The notes: generated from the sequence alone by a model not told the origin. Numbered from the stretch's first letter, positions 42,901 to 54,944 are shown. The stretch: DNA of 64,000 nt from Myxocyprinus asiaticus (GCF_019703515.2 NC_059385.1:35537001-35601000), one strand, 5' to 3'. Numbers and translations are program-made.

Positions 42901-45900
42901 ATGTCTTTCCTGTTGCTTCATTGGAATGCCAGAAGCTTAATCGCTAATGGACAGGAGTTTAAAAAATATATTGCAGATATGAATACATTTCCTGATATCA
43001 TTTGTATACAAGAAACATGGTTAAGCAAGTCATTGGATTTTAAGCTGAATGGCTATGAGACAATAAGGAAAGACAGGATTAATGGTAGAGGTGGAGGATG
43101 TGCGACATTCATAAAAGAAAATGTGATATACAGATATGTAAATAATGAAAGTAATGCAGAGAGCATATGTATAGAAGTAATGGGTACACGGGGTAATCAG
43201 ATTATTAAATTTCTATAATCCATGTTCAGAATTAACAGTAGATATCCTGAAAAATGCCAAGGGAGAAATGTCAAATAAAATGATTATATGTGGCGATTTT
43301 AATGCTCACAATAGCATTTGAGGTAGCAAGAATACAGATAAAAATTGAGAAATAATAGAAGAATTCATGGAAGAGAACTATTTAGTGTGTCTAAATTATG
43401 GCAATCCAACAAGAATAGACATAACAAGAGGTGGAATGACATGTTTGGATATTACAATAGTTTCAGCATCATTAGCTGGTAAATGTATATGGTCAGTATC
43501 TAAGGATAATATAGGAAGTGATCATTTTCCAGTGACCTGTGTAATTCAAAATAAGATTCAACTACAAAAATGTAATTATGGTGTAAGATGGATATATAAA
43601 AAAGCAGACTGGGAAAAATTTCAAATGTTATGTGAAGAGCAATTCGATAATCTGTCAGTAGAGGGTAATGTTGATGATAGGTATGGTAAAGTAGTGAACA
43701 ACATTTATTTTGCAGCCTCTCAGTCTATCCCACTATTAAGTGGTACAAGTACAAGAAAGAATGTGCCATGGTGGTCAGAGGAATGCTCGACAGCAATCAG
43801 AGATAGGAATAAAGCATTTCAGATTTTAAAAAGAACACTCACCCCAGAAGCAGTCATAGATTATCAAAGGAAAAGAGCTCATGTTAAAAAAGGTTATTAA
43901 AAGTACAAAAAGGACAGCATGGCAAAACTTCTGCAATACAATAGGGAGGGAAACTGAAATAAATGTAGTATGATAAAGAAGATGAATGGAATTGACAGCT
44001 TCAAAAAGATACCTGTAATGGAGGAAAATGGGAAGGTAGCTATTACAAATAAATACAAGGCTACAATGTTGGCTCAAACATTTGCTAAAGCTCATAGCAT
44101 TGAGAATTTAGATGATACATTCTTAACAAGATGACAACAAATTAAGAATACATATGGAAATACTTGCAAGAATGACGAGTTTAATTATTTTGAGTTAAAA
44201 ACAGCTATTAATAACTCAAAGAATACAACACCAGGTAAAGATATGATAAGTTATAAAATCTTAATGAAATTATCATCAAAAGCATTAGAAACATTATTGG
44301 ACTTATATAATTATATATGGAATGTGGGTGTCCTTCCTAAGCAATGGAAAACTGCAATTGTGCTCCCTCTAGCTAAGCCTGGGTAAAATATAACAAAACC
44401 TAGTAGTTATAGACCCATCGCTCTTACCTCTACGCTATGTAAAGTAATGGAACAAATTATTGTGAGACGACTGAATTACATTTTGGAGAAAAGGGAAGTG
44501 TTATCAACGTTTCAGAGTGGTTTCAGGAAAAGTAGGTCTACAGTAGATGCTTTGGTATTGTTTGGAAATGAAGTTAAAAAAGCTTTTGTAATGAAAAAAT
44601 ACATGAATGCAGTCTTCTTTGACATAGAAAAGGCTTATGACACTTTGTGGAGGGAAGGTTTGCTAATTAAACTGAATAAAATTGGAATAGGTGGCAAATT
44701 TTATAACTGGGTTTTAGACTTTTTATTCAAACATACTTTTCAGGTTAAAATTGGAGAAGAACTATCAGCTCCTTATAACATTCTAAATGGAACTCTGCAG
44801 GGTAGTGCAATTAGCCCAATATTGTTTAATTTAATGATTAATTATGTTTTTGATAAAGTTAAAAAACCAGGAATAGGATTACCTCTTTATGCAGATGACG
44901 GAGCATTTTTTTATTAAAAATGTAGTTAAAGGCATACAGGAGTCGATTAAAGAAGTGGAGGAATGGTCACTGGATTGGGGTCTAAAGTTTTCAATTTCAA
45001 AAACACAATATATGTTATTCACAAAGAACAAGAGGACGGAACATTTAGATCTGAAGTTGTATGATCAAACATTGGAAAGAGTACCCATTTTTAAATATCT
45101 TGGTTCATGGTTTGATGAAAAATTAACATGGAAATTGCATATAAGTAAAATTGAATTAAAGTGTAAAAAGATCATAAATTGCATGTGTACGGTTACTAGT
45201 CACAATTGGGGAGCTAGTCGTAGTGCATTGTTGTGCATGTATCAAGCATTGATTCATTCTTGCTTTGATTATGGATGCATTGTATACAGGTCGGCAACCA
45301 AGTCTTTACTGAAAAAAACTAGATGATATTCAATCCAGAGCATTAAGAATATGTTGTGGAGCAGTTAAAACATCCCCTGTAGATGCAACTGGGGTAGAAA
45401 TGGGAGAGATGCCTCTAGATCTTAGAAGGGAAAAACTGGCAGTGACATACTGGGTGAATCTTCAACAATCAATGAATAATCATCTTACTCGCAAAGTACT
45501 GGAGGAGTGCTGGGAATATTCATGATGGAGGACATAGTTTTGGATGAAAGAATAGAATGTGGGCTAAGGAATGTGGCATGGACAATAAGATCTTCTGTCC
45601 TAATGTACCGCTTACTGATGCTCCACCATGGAGAGTCCCTGAACCGCTGGTAGATTTGAGCTTACTAGACAAGTCCAAAGAAGAATACATTGGAAACGAG
45701 GTTAATGCTATTTTAAATAACAAATTTTATTCAATTTTACAAATATTTACAGATGGTTCTAAGGAACCTGTCAGTCAAAAGGTTGGAATAGGTTTATATA
45801 TTCTGAAATTAAAACACGAATTAGTTTGAAACTGCCCCATGAGTTATCTGTGTACACTGCAGAGTTAACAGCTATAATAAAAGGACTACAGTGGGTTGAA

Positions 45901-46598
45901 CAAGTCAGACCAAACAAAGTAGCAATATGCTCAGATTCTTCTTCAGCTTTAACTGGTATAATACATGCAAGATCAGACAGAGAAGATTTATTAATGGAAG
46001 TATATTTATCATTATACAGACTGAAAGAGGCTGGAATAGTGGTGTATTTTTGTTAGGTACCAGCACATGTTGGGGTATCTGATAATGAAGTTGCAGATAA
46101 ACTAGCAAAAAAAAAGCACTAGACAAGAGGGAGGTGGATGTTAAAGTACCTATGGGGAAAAAGGAGGCAAAATCGATTTTAAAGAAAAAGATAATGAATA
46201 AGTGGCAAATTAGATGGGACAGTAGTAACACAGGGAGATGGTGTTATAGTATTACACAGGCAGTAGGGAGGATAAATTGCCATGGAGGAAATAGAAAAGA
46301 AGAAGTATTGCTGTCTAGATTAAGACTGGGACATACAGGGTTGAAATCAACACTGGCACTTATGGGTTTGCATGAAAATGGATTATGCGATGTGTGTGGT
46401 GTATCTGAAAATGTATGTCATGTGCTTTTTATGTGTAGTAAATATAATATATATCGTGATATATTATTTGTTCACTTTAAGAATGGGAAGGACAGAATGA
46501 AGAATGAGGATATTTTAGGAAAAGGTTTAATGGACAGACAGGTATACAGAGCACTAATTAAATTTATATATGACTCAGGTCTAGGGTCTAGAATATAA
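42901..46598 (+). pseudogene. I-clade LINE ORF2: endonuclease, RT, RNase H
   Basis: Endonuclease: LLLHWNARSLIANGQEFKKY, CIQETWLSKS, GGGCATFIKE, then a shift at 43218, IICGDFNAHNSI with TGA stops at about 43319 and 43347, TCLDITIVSA and IGSDHFPVTC. RT: TTPGKDMISYKILMKL, SSYRPIALTSTLCKVMEQII (frame 44447), AVFFDIEKAYDTLWREGLL, NGTLQGSAISPILFNL and LYADDGAFF, with both catalytic Asp residues; a frameshift follows. RNase H: LQIFTDGSKEP (Asp), YTAELTAIIKGLQW (Glu), AICSDSSSALTGI (Asp) and VPAHVGVSDNEVADKLAKK (His, Asp), preceded by a TAG at 46054-46056. The last frame (46134-46598) has CDVCGVSENVCHVLFMC. Catalytic residues are largely kept, but at least eight stops or shifts prevent expression. 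Confidence 0.85.
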
Positions 46599-46850
46599 TA
46601 TGTGTGGATGGAAATACTCTACCTAATCTGGAGCATGAACAACTAATTGTGAATGTTCGAGGAGCTGAACACGCAGCGCTAGCATGAGCATGCGCTCTGA
46701 TTGGTCCACAGATTGAAAAAAATTCAAATGAAGCTTTTAAGAAAGTTAGTAATGTTGTTGCTTTTGTGAATTGTTTTCTGAGGTTTGTTGCCAAACCTTG
46801 CTGTGGAGCAGATAGATGAATTCAATAAAATTCATGATTAATATTTACTC

Positions 46851-48060
46851 AGATATGTACAGTCACATACGGTCTAGTCACACAAATATTTCAAATGATC
46901 TGAAGCTCAAATCATATCTGAAATTTGGCCTCTGCAGATGGTCGGAACTCCACACAGCTGCCATGCGACACTCCACTTGAAATGACTGACCTCTGGTCTG
47001 TCATCTGTCGGATGCAGTAAAAAGGCAGTTTCAGTCTAGTAAAACAAAAGAAAATTATCTGCAAAAATGTATTAAGTACTTTTCAAGTTTAAATTAAATT
47101 GTAAAGAGTAAAAAGTACTGTTTTGTATTTGGAAATGTAATTAAGTAAAAGTACAATTATTCCATTTAAATTGCACTGGGGTAAAGTACAAATCCCCAAA
47201 AATAATACCTAAGTTTAATACTTAAGTATTTTTACTCAATTACTTTACACCCCTGTTAAAAATAATTAATATACATTGTTGTCACATGACTACTTTATGG
47301 CATCCAGTTATCATCTCAAAAATAAATATGGTTTGTTTGCATTTGTTATCTAATTTTGTGTCAAAATGTATTATTCTTTGTCAGTCCAATCAAATATTGG
47401 GTTATTAAAATATTAAAATATTGCAGGTGACCACAACTGCCTTCTGTTTGTCTTCTTCCTTCCATAAAAAAAAAAAAAACATTAGTGTCCAACTAATTTA
47501 AAGAAACAAGCTATTCAGATTCCCTTAGATTAGTAAATCACACTTAATTTCTCCAATTGTGCCTTGCCTTTATAAATATGTACTGTAAAAGTATTCTTGT
47601 ATTCTGAATATGTTACCTTTTATTTGATGTATTCAGAATACTTTACTGAATACATTTAAGGGAGAGGATTCAGTATTTAGCCCCGAATACTTTCTTAAAG
47701 TAATCCACCCAACCCTGCACACAGAACTTCCTTCTTACATATCATGATAAACCCATGACTACATCAGTGCTGTGCTCCATTAAATAAGTTTATGTGTCAG
47801 CTTATTTTGCTAAATCATAATCACTTTTTTCAATTTGGTTGTCTTTTTTTCTCTTTCTCCTTTTTCTTCCTCTTCGCCTCTCTATTCTGTCATTGTTTTT
47901 GTTTGTCTGCTTTGGTTGGTTTATTGATTTTGTATGGTTGTGCCGTATTTGCACCACTTGAAAACTTGAAAGAAAAAAAGAAGAAAACTAAAAAAAGAAG
48001 TGGGGGAAAGAGGGAAAAAATAAATCACAGTACATATGTACTGTATGTGTATATATGTCT
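46851..48060. other. Gene-free AT-rich stretch with hAT-like ends
   Basis: No credible gene. Near 47212-47255 the sequence AGTATTTTTACTCAATTAC followed by TTTACACCCCTG has the form of a fish hAT-type right end. Near 47570-47717 a diverged end of the CAGGGTTGGG family finishes with CCACCCAACCCTG. The partner ends are not evident. The Lys-rich frame at 47792 is low complexity. Confidence 0.5.
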
Positions 48061-48086
48061 ATATATATATATATGTACTGTATGTA

Positions 48087-48132
<46 letters not shown>
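48060..48132. repeat. (TA)n/(TG)n microsatellite
   Basis: TATATATA tracts with ATGTACTGTATGTATG and GTGTGTGTAT interruptions, ending directly at the Tc1 terminal repeat. Confidence 0.9.
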
Positions 48133-48137
<5 letters not shown>

Positions 48138-49379
48138 TATATTGCCAAAAGTATTCGCTCACCTGCCTTTAGATGCATATGAACTTAAGTGACATCCCAT
48201 TCTTAATCCATAGGGTTTAATATGACGTCGGCCCACCCTTTGCAGCTATAACAGCTTCAGCTATTCTGGGAAGGCTTTCCACAAGGTTTAGGAGTGTGTT
48301 TATGGGAATTTTTGACCATTCTTCCAGAAGCGCATTTGTGAGGTCAGACACTGATGTTGGACGAGAAGGCCTGGCTCACAGTCTTCGCTCAAATTCATCC
48401 CAAAGGTGCTCTGTTGGGTTGAGGTCAGGACTCTGTGCAGGCCAGTCAAGTTCTTCCACACCAAACTCGCTCATCCATGTCTTTATGGACCTTGCTTTGT
48501 GCACTGGTGTGCAGTCATGTTGGAACAGGAAGGGGCCATCCCCAAACTGTTCCCACAAAGTTGGGAGCATGGAATTGTCCAAAATCTCTTGGTATGCTGA
48601 AGCATTCAGAGTTCCTTTCACTGGAACTAAGGGGCCAAGCCCAGCTCCTGAAAAACAACCCTACACCATAATCCCTCCTCCACCAAACTTCACAGTTGGC
48701 ACAATGCAGTCAGACAAGTACCGTTCTCCTGGCAACCGCCAAACCCAGACTCGTCCATCAGATTGCCAGATGGAGAAGCGTGATTCGTCACTCCAGAGAA
48801 CGCGTCTCCACTGCTCTAGAGTCCAGTGGCGGCGTGCTTTACACTGCATCCGACGCTTTGCATTGCACTTGGTGATGTATGGCTTGGATGCAGCTGCTCG
48901 GCCATGGAAACCCATTCCATGAAGCTCTCTACGCACTGTTCTTGAGCTAATCTGAAGGCCACATGAACTTTGGAGGTCTGTAGCGATTGACTCTGCAGAA
49001 AGTTGGCGACCTCTGCGCACTATGCGCCTCAGCATCTGCTGACCCCGCACTGTCATTTTACGTGGCCTACCACTTCGTGGCCGAGTTGCTGTCATTCCCA
49101 ATCGCTTCCACTTTGTTATAATACCACTGACAGTTGACTGTGGAATATTTAGTAGCGAGGAAATTTCATGACTGGACTTGTTGCACAGGTGGCATCCTAT
49201 CACAGTACCACGCTGGAATTCACTGAGCTCCTGAGAGCGGCCCATTCTTTCACAAATGTTTGTAGAAGCAGTCTGCATGCCTAGGTGCTTCATTTTATAC
49301 ACCTGTGGCCATGGAAGTGATTGGAACACCTGAATTCAATTATTTGGATGGGTGAGCGAATACTTTTGGCAATATAGTG
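48133..49379 (-). mobile_element. Tc1-type DNA transposon, copy 2
   Basis: It is the same family as 35665-36887, about 1247 bp, with terminal repeats CACTATATTGCCAAAAGTAT and their inverse. It sits between microsatellites, so the TA duplication is obscured. Confidence 0.9.
48296..49329 (-). pseudogene. Tc1 transposase with two nonsense codons (copy 2)
   Basis: The first 222 codons (49329-48664) are open and cover the helix-turn-helix (SREISSLLN in copy 1 is SHEISSLLN here), the GRPRKMT linker and the first catalytic Asp in [14 protein letters not shown] at 48661-48663 replaces a Trp codon (copy 1 reads VWGCFSGAG). The frame resumes with FQHDCTPVHKA (second Asp) and SPDLNPTEHLWDEFERR (Glu), then a TGA at 48376-48378 replaces an Arg codon. 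This copy retains the 11 bases around the RGQQ residues that copy 1 has lost. Damage in the two copies is therefore independent. Confidence 0.9.
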
Positions 49380-49421
49380 TATATACACACACACATATAT
49401 ACATACATACATACATATATA
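49380..49421. repeat. (CA)n-(CATA)n microsatellite
   Basis: ACACACACAC followed by ATACATACATACATACATA, between the Tc1 end and the next element. Confidence 0.9.
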
Positions 49422-50150
49422 CAGGGTTGGGGAGTAACAAAATACAAGTAACGGGATTACGTATTTAAAATACAAAATATAAGTAACTGTATTCCACTAC
49501 AGTTACAGTTTAAATCATTGGTAATTAGATGGTAATTAGTCCTTTCAGATGGAAAACATTTATACACATAAATGATGTGATCTAAAGTGCATTTGAACAG
49601 CAGTGAAACACTTTCTTATGATGTGTTACATTCATACGAGCAGACAGAGAAGTACGTTTGAATTAAGTTTGGAGCAGAAGAAATAGAAATAAACCTTGGG
49701 TAAACTGTCAGCTTTACACTAAGCTAAAATGATATTTCTAGCCATTTTACATGCACATGTTACCAGACACGATCATATTTTTTTATCAAGAAAATTAACG
49801 TTGGATCATAATTTTTTTTTCTAGTAAGACCTTTTTATTGTTTTCCTGTAAAAATATCTATAAATCCTTAAAACAAGATCAATTTGATGTATCTTGTTTT
49901 AGAAACAACACTGCATAAGATATTGAGGTTTTTCAGAGAATGTATTTTTAACGTGTATTTTGTCTTACTGTACTGGCAGAGTTTTTATAGTCAAAACAAG
50001 TGAAAAAATCTACCAGTGCTGAAGAAGTAATCCAAAGTATTTAAAATATGTTACTGACCTTGAGTAATCTAACGGAATACATTACAAATTACAGCATGTA
50101 TTCTGTAATCTGTAGTGGAATACATTTAAAAAGTAACCCTCCCAACCCTG
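49422..50150. mobile_element. Non-autonomous hAT-like element (CAGGGTTGGG ends)
   Basis: It begins CAGGGTTGGGGAGTAAC and ends GTAACCCTCCCAACCCTG. The subterminal parts are also inverted (GTATTCCACTACAGTTAC against GTAATCTGTAGTGGAATAC). No transposase. A 5'-truncated second copy is at 59045-59609 and a diverged end near 47717. Confidence 0.7.
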
Positions 50151-50173
50151 TATGTATGTATGTATATATACAG

Positions 50174-50228
<55 letters not shown>
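50151..50228. repeat. (TATG)n-(TG)n-(TA)n microsatellite
   Basis: TATGTATGTATG, then about 17 TG units, then TATATATATA. Simple repeat flanking the hAT-like element. Confidence 0.9.
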
Positions 50229-50706
50229 AGTAACACACATTAACATTATTGCCGATACTATTGTTAGTACTACTACTGTTGCACATTTCATACATTTACA
50301 CACTCACATCTCGTACATTCACCTACACACCACACGTTCACATACACCTAACACAAATAATAACAGACACTCTCTGGTAGAAATAGCTTTGCCTCGTTTC
50401 GTCTTAGCACATTCCACTGCTACTTCTCCAATCCAAGAGCTTGTTAAGTGCCATGTGCACAATTAAAGACAGTGAGTGGACACTTTAAACATATTGAGCA
50501 TACAGGGACTACCTTTGCATCAAAGGACAACAAACCAGCTCTCTGAAGACTTGGCACCGACCCCAGATGGGACTATGGAGCTGTCGGCCATACTGACCAT
50601 GGATACCCAGATGGAGGGTGTCCACTGCGAATATGGCATACAACATATGCAAAATATGCACCCATCCCTTTCTCTCCCAATTCACCAATACTGCATTTCA
50701 TATATA
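50229..50706. other. Unassigned stretch
   Basis: No recognised gene or repeat. A phrase near 50480-50600 (ACCAGCTCTCTGAAGACTTG, CACCGACCCCAGATGGGA) looks less AT-rich than its surroundings and might be a decayed element. Confidence 0.4.
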
Positions 50707-51935
50707 CACTGGCCGCCAAAGTTTGGAATAATGTACAGATTTTGCTGTTTCAGAAGGAAATTGGTACTTTAATTCACCAAAGTGGCATTCAACTGATCAC
50801 AAAGTATAGTCAGTTCATTACTGATATAAAAAACAGCACCATCACTATTTGAAATAAGTCATTTTTGGTCAAATCTAGACAGGCCCCATTTCCAGCAGCC
50901 ATCACTCCAACACCTTATCCTTGAGTAATCATGCTAAATTGCTAATTTGGTACTAGAAAATCACTTGCCATTATATCAAACACAGTTGAAAGATATTTGG
51001 TTCCTTATATGAAGCTTAACATTGTCTTTGTGTTTGTTTTTGAGTTGCCACAGTATGCAACAGATTGGCATGTCTTAAGATCAATATTAGGTCAAAAACG
51101 GCAAAAAAGAAACAGCTTTCTCTAGAAACTCATCAGTTAATCGTTGCTTTGAGGAATGAAGGCTATACAATGCATGAAATTGCCAAAAAACTGAAGATTT
51201 CATACAAAGGTGTACACTACAGTCTTCAAAGACAAAGGACAGCTGGCTCTAACAAGGACAGAAAGAGATGTGGAAGACCAGATGTACAACTAAACAAGAG
51301 GATAAGTACATCAGAGTCTCTAGTTTGAGAAATAGACACCTCACATGTCCTCAGCTGACAGCTTCATTGAATTCTACCCGCTCAACACCAGTTTCATGTA
51401 CAACAGTAAAGAGAAGACTCAGGGGTACAGGCCTTATGGGAAGAATTGCAGAGAAAAAGACACTTTTGAAACAGAAAAACTAAAAGAAAAGGTTAGAGTG
51501 GGCAAAGAAACACAGACATTGGACAACAGATAATTGGAAAAGAGTGTTATGGATCTTAACTCCATTGAGCTTTTGTGGGATCAGCTAGACTGTTAGGTGT
51601 GTGAGAAGTGCCCGACAAGACAGCCACATCTATGGCAAGTGCTACAGGAAGTGTGGGGTAAAATGTCACCTGAGTATCTGGACAAACTGACAGCTAGAAT
51701 GTCAGGGATCTGCAAAGCTGTCATTGCTGCACGTGGAGGATTTTTTGATCAGAACTCTTTGAAGTAGTTTAAGAAGTTCTGCAATTTGTTTTGAAATTGT
51801 AATAGTAATTTTTCACATTATTAATGTCCTGACTATACATTGTGATCAGTTGAATGCCACTTTGGTAAATAAAAGTACAAATTTCTTTCCATAACAGCAA
51901 AATCTGAACATTATTCCAAACTTTTGGCTGCCATG
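50707..51935 (+). mobile_element. Tc1-type deletion derivative (copy 2)
   Basis: Ends are CACTGGCCGCCAAAGTTTGG with AATAATGTACAGATTTTGCT at the left, and the inverse AGCAAAATCTGAACATTATT with CCAAACTTTTGGCTGCCATG at the right. It is a complete, non-autonomous unit of about 1.2 kb containing a transposase with its catalytic core deleted. Confidence 0.85.
51065..51766 (+). pseudogene. Tc1 transposase lacking DDE core
   Basis: The first frame (87 codons) gives the DNA-binding region: KKKQLSLETHQLIVALRNEG, HEIAKKLKISYKGVHYSLQR, DRKRCGRPDVQLNKRISTSE. It ends at a TGA (51326-51328) and continues in other frames with HLTCPQLTASLN, STPVSCTTVKRRL and the WAKKHR...NWKRV block. Then the sequence passes directly from NWKRV to a MDLNSIELLWDQLD-like stretch, skipping the DESKF box and the HDNDPKH-type box. 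The first two catalytic residues are gone. The end has CEKCPTRQPHL and MSPEYLDKLTARM. The same join is in the copy at 20440-21437. Confidence 0.8.
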
Positions 51936-51949
51936 AAGAATGTGAAAGT

Positions 51950-52218
51950 GATCTATTTCTCACCCACACCTATCATGTCACTTCTGAAGATATTGCTTTA
52001 ACCACTGGAGTCTTATGGATTACTTTTATGCTGATTCGTGATTTTTGGAGCTTCTAAATTTTGGCACCCATTCACTTGCATTGTATGAACCAAAAGAGCT
52101 GAAATATTCTTCTAAAAATCTTCATTTGTGTTCAGCAGAAGAAAGTCATACTTCTAGGATGGCATGAGGGTGAGTAAATGATTTGAATTTTCATTTTTGG
52201 GTGAACTAACCCTTTAAA
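51950..52218 (+). mobile_element. MITE-like fish repeat, copy 2
   Basis: TATTTCTCACCCACACCTAT, CTGGAGTCTTATGGATTAC, TTGGCACCCATTCACTTGCA, GGCATGAGGGTGAGTAAATG and GGGTGAACTAACCCTTTAA are shared with 5965-6273. Confidence 0.65.
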
Positions 52219-52508
52219 ACACCTGTGGCCAAACACTCATCGCGCAACCTGTATTTGTATGTCTATGGTTCTCCCACACCTTTCCATATCCCTTTCCAAG
52301 GTGAATAACATTGTTTTAAAAAGATACTATTAACTAAAAACTATTAACATGAATACTACGACATGTAGACATTATGTCCAGGAAGTAGAGGCAATGTTAT
52401 AAGGAATATCTCTTTGTGGCAAGGCTTATCAACTTCAACCTTACACAACAATAAACAAGATCACACAAACAATGCAAGGACTTCAGACAATATCTTTTTA
52501 TCATGTTG

Positions 52509-52514
52509 TTTATT
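52509..52514 (-). terminator. hint1: hint1 polyadenylation signal
   Basis: AATAAA on the minus strand, 124 bases downstream of the hint1 stop codon (52638-52640). Cleavage would be expected within the next 30 bases. Confidence 0.6.
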
Positions 52515-52637
52515 AATGAACTTTGACAGTAATTATTTGCAGTTGTTTTTCCCTTTGACTATCCACATGTAACAATTAACCTCAGTTATGATGCACAATG
52601 AAGACTAGTGATACAGTGATCTTCTGAGACAAGATAG

Positions 52638-52883
<246 letters not shown>

Positions 52884-52920
52884 TCAACAGTGCATATAAA
52901 TTAATAGTCTTGAATCAGGG

Positions 52921-53180
52921 GGGCCTGGGTAGCTCAGTGGTAAAATATGCTGGCTACCACTCCTGGAGTTCACTAGCTCGCTAGTTCAAATCCCAGGGCG
53001 TGCTGAGTGACTCCAGCCAGGTCTCCTAAGCAACCAAATTGGCCCGGTTGCTAGGGAGGGTAGAGTCACATGGAGTAAACTCCTCGTGGTCGCTATAATG
53101 TGGTTCGTTCTCGGTGGGGCGCGTGGCGAGTTGAGCGTGGTTGCCGCAGTGGATGGCGTGAAGCCTAAATATTCCTGTGC
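52921..53180 (+). mobile_element. tRNA-derived SINE in hint1 intron 2
   Basis: It starts GGGCCTGGGTAGCTCAGTGG (A box) with B box AGTTCAAATCCC at 52983-52994. The body has CCAGCCAGGTCTCCTAAGCA, AATTGGCCCGGTTGCTAGG and CTCCTCGTGGTCGCTATAAT. The minus-strand copy at 58632-59042 is the same family and extends further at the 3' end, so this one is 3' truncated near GGATGGCGTGAAGCC. It lies antisense to hint1. The tRNA-like head is not a functional tRNA gene. Confidence 0.85.
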
Positions 53181-54122
53181 CTAAAGTTTTCTAAAATGAA
53201 AACTAAACAATATACCCATCACTAATGTTGTAAAATAAAACCTCTGCAATATTTTATGCCTCTCACCCAACCCCCCTGCAATAAACAGTTGGGTTCCCGA
53301 AATAAAAATATCCTTCATCTCATTCCCCTTCATTTTCTCCTTAGGGAAATTGCTATTTAACAATAAACCTTTCAAAACACACCTGCCAGGAGCTCTCAGG
53401 TTATTAAGCGATGGCATATGCTTCTGTGGAAGCCAAACCCAAATGAGATTTCAACTTCATTTTTGACAACTGTGTGTAAAAAAAACAAATTCCCAGTGAA
53501 GAACTACATCACCCATAATCCTGAAGAGAGATCCACCAATCAGGGAAGTTGTACAGTGACTGCCCCTCCCATCAAGCATTGTGAATGACATAAATGGGCC
53601 AGTCTTATTATAAGCTCAAACTTGTATGAATATTTTGCAATAAACGAAGTATTTTGCCTTTTAAAAAATATTGATATTTATTATGTGTATTGTTGCTTCT
53701 AAATTTGTTTACATTTTAAACAAGGCTCCATGGGATTGTAATTCATTCCCTAACAAGACACATTGCACATTCTTTGTCTTTATTCACAATTTTCATATAC
53801 TTTTTTGCTTCAAATGAAAATTTGTAATGGTTCACCTCACAGCTGGTTGGTTTGGTTCATGGCTTAGAAATCTTTACTGAGGAATTTTTGAAATTCCAAT
53901 TAATTAAATAAATGGAAAAATACTTCCAGAACAAAGGCAGCTGAAAAGTGGATGGGCACAGTTGCGCTCTTTACACACAGCACTACAACCTAGCTAACCA
54001 TAATCAAAATACTATAGTTTAACAGATTCACATGCACTAGATTTATTCTGTGGGTCTCTAGGGCTTTACAATGAGAATATGGAGTCAAACACATTGTGTT
54101 ACAGTGACAGTTTCAAACCAAC
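53181..54122. other. Rest of hint1 intron 2
   Basis: No second gene or clear repeat. Intron 2 as a whole is 52803-54122, 1320 bp. The stretch near 53600-53700 is AT-rich without structure I recognise. Confidence 0.6.
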
Positions 54123-54227
54123 CTCTTTATCAGCATCCTCTACTTTGGAGATCTGAGTGAGGGGTTTTCTGGGGACCACCAGGAAGTGAGTGGGAGCTTG
54201 AGGAGCTACATCATGGAAGGCAATGCA
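54123..54227 (-). CDS. hint1: hint1 exon 2
   Basis: Exactly 35 codons, phase 0 on both sides: [20 protein letters not shown], then [15 protein letters not shown]. The block CIAFHD and PQAPTHFLV(I/V)P form the nucleotide-binding part conserved in HINT1; the His of AFHD and the following Asp contact ribose and base in the family. Acceptor TTATTAG/TGC, donor GAG/GTTGGT. The KPL where mammals have KKH is a normal kind of variation. Confidence 0.93.
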
Positions 54228-54762
54228 CTAATAATTTATTATAAAGACAAAGAGAGAAAGAATGTTGAATGTTAAATTACAGAAACACTCATCTGGGTGT
54301 ATAAATTGGTTTACAGTACATATACTCAAGTCAACAGTATTTTATCTGCTGAAAGGATACATTTGTTTTGTAGTATGATCAGTGGGTCAAAACGAAATAT
54401 TATATAAGTACTAAACACAGAGAATACAGCTCTATCCGTGTCAATGCACTGCAACTGAAACACTTTAAGCATTCATAACCCTGTGTGACAGCTCACATGT
54501 GCGCATGTGTGATTGACGTGGAATCTGGCACATTTACAACATTTAAACGAAACTGCAGAGCGCAGACTAAATTTGGACAGAATTTTGTCTGCAGTATATT
54601 GGTATAATAGTGACAAGACTATTAAATGAATCTCATTCATATACTGTAAACTCAACTAGGAGTCTGAATCAGATTTAAATGCTGCAGCGCTTGCAGAATC
54701 GAAAGCATGATCTGATTGCATGCGCTGCTCTCAGTAAAAGTGCAGAAACATTAAGATCGCAC
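54228..54762 (-). other. hint1: hint1 intron 1
   Basis: A 535-bp intron. No transposon recognised. The 60-residue frames inside are chance frames. Confidence 0.8.
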
Positions 54763-54873
54763 CTGATCATCTTCATAAAAGATATTGGCAGGAATCTCTT
54801 TGCGGATGATTTTGCCGAATATCGTGTCTCCGCCCGGCTGCGCGCTCTGCGCTTTGCTCACTTCATCCGCCAT
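54763..54873 (-). CDS. hint1: hint1 exon 1
   Basis: It opens [20 protein letters not shown] and continues [17 protein letters not shown], 37 codons, donor CAG/GTGCGA. The MADE start and the absence of a mitochondrial leader favour HINT1 over HINT2, which has a long N-terminal presequence. The [15 protein letters not shown] block is the family signature. With exons 2 and 3 the protein has 126 residues, the usual HINT1 length. Confidence 0.94.
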
Positions 54874-54939
54874 GATCACTGATCTCCTCCTGCATGCGGC
54901 GTAGTTGAGCTGTCAATCACTGGCACACACTGAAAGATT

Positions 54940-54944
54940 ATTGG
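54940..54944 (-). promoter_or_regulatory. hint1: Candidate CCAAT box of hint1
   Basis: CAGCCAATAA on the minus strand, 67 bases upstream of the start codon. No TATA box is seen close by, as is usual for a housekeeping gene. The start site is unknown, so this is tentative. Confidence 0.3.

Larger units (their letters stand above)
41407..46850 (+). mobile_element. I-clade LINE with RNase H
   Basis: The order is a leader, a gag-like ORF1 with zinc knuckles, and ORF2 with endonuclease, RT, RNase H and a C-terminal Cys/His module. The 3' end has TTCAATAAAATTCATG near 46820-46845. An RNase H downstream of RT together with CCHC knuckles in ORF1 is the I-clade plan. The 5' border is uncertain because of the duplicated hAT-like end. 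Confidence 0.8.

Noticed and set aside
47792..48172. 126-codon plus-strand frame
   Set aside because: Low-complexity Phe/Lys runs followed by microsatellite translation; no domain.
50476..50772. 98-codon plus-strand frame
   Set aside because: No recognised domain, and it runs into the Tc1 terminal repeat.
52921..52995. Possible tRNA gene
   Set aside because: A and B boxes are present, but the head continues into a SINE body shared with 58632-59042 and does not fold into a convincing tRNA.
54763..54873. hint2 instead of hint1
   Set aside because: No mitochondrial presequence; the protein starts MADE and has the 126-residue HINT1 length.
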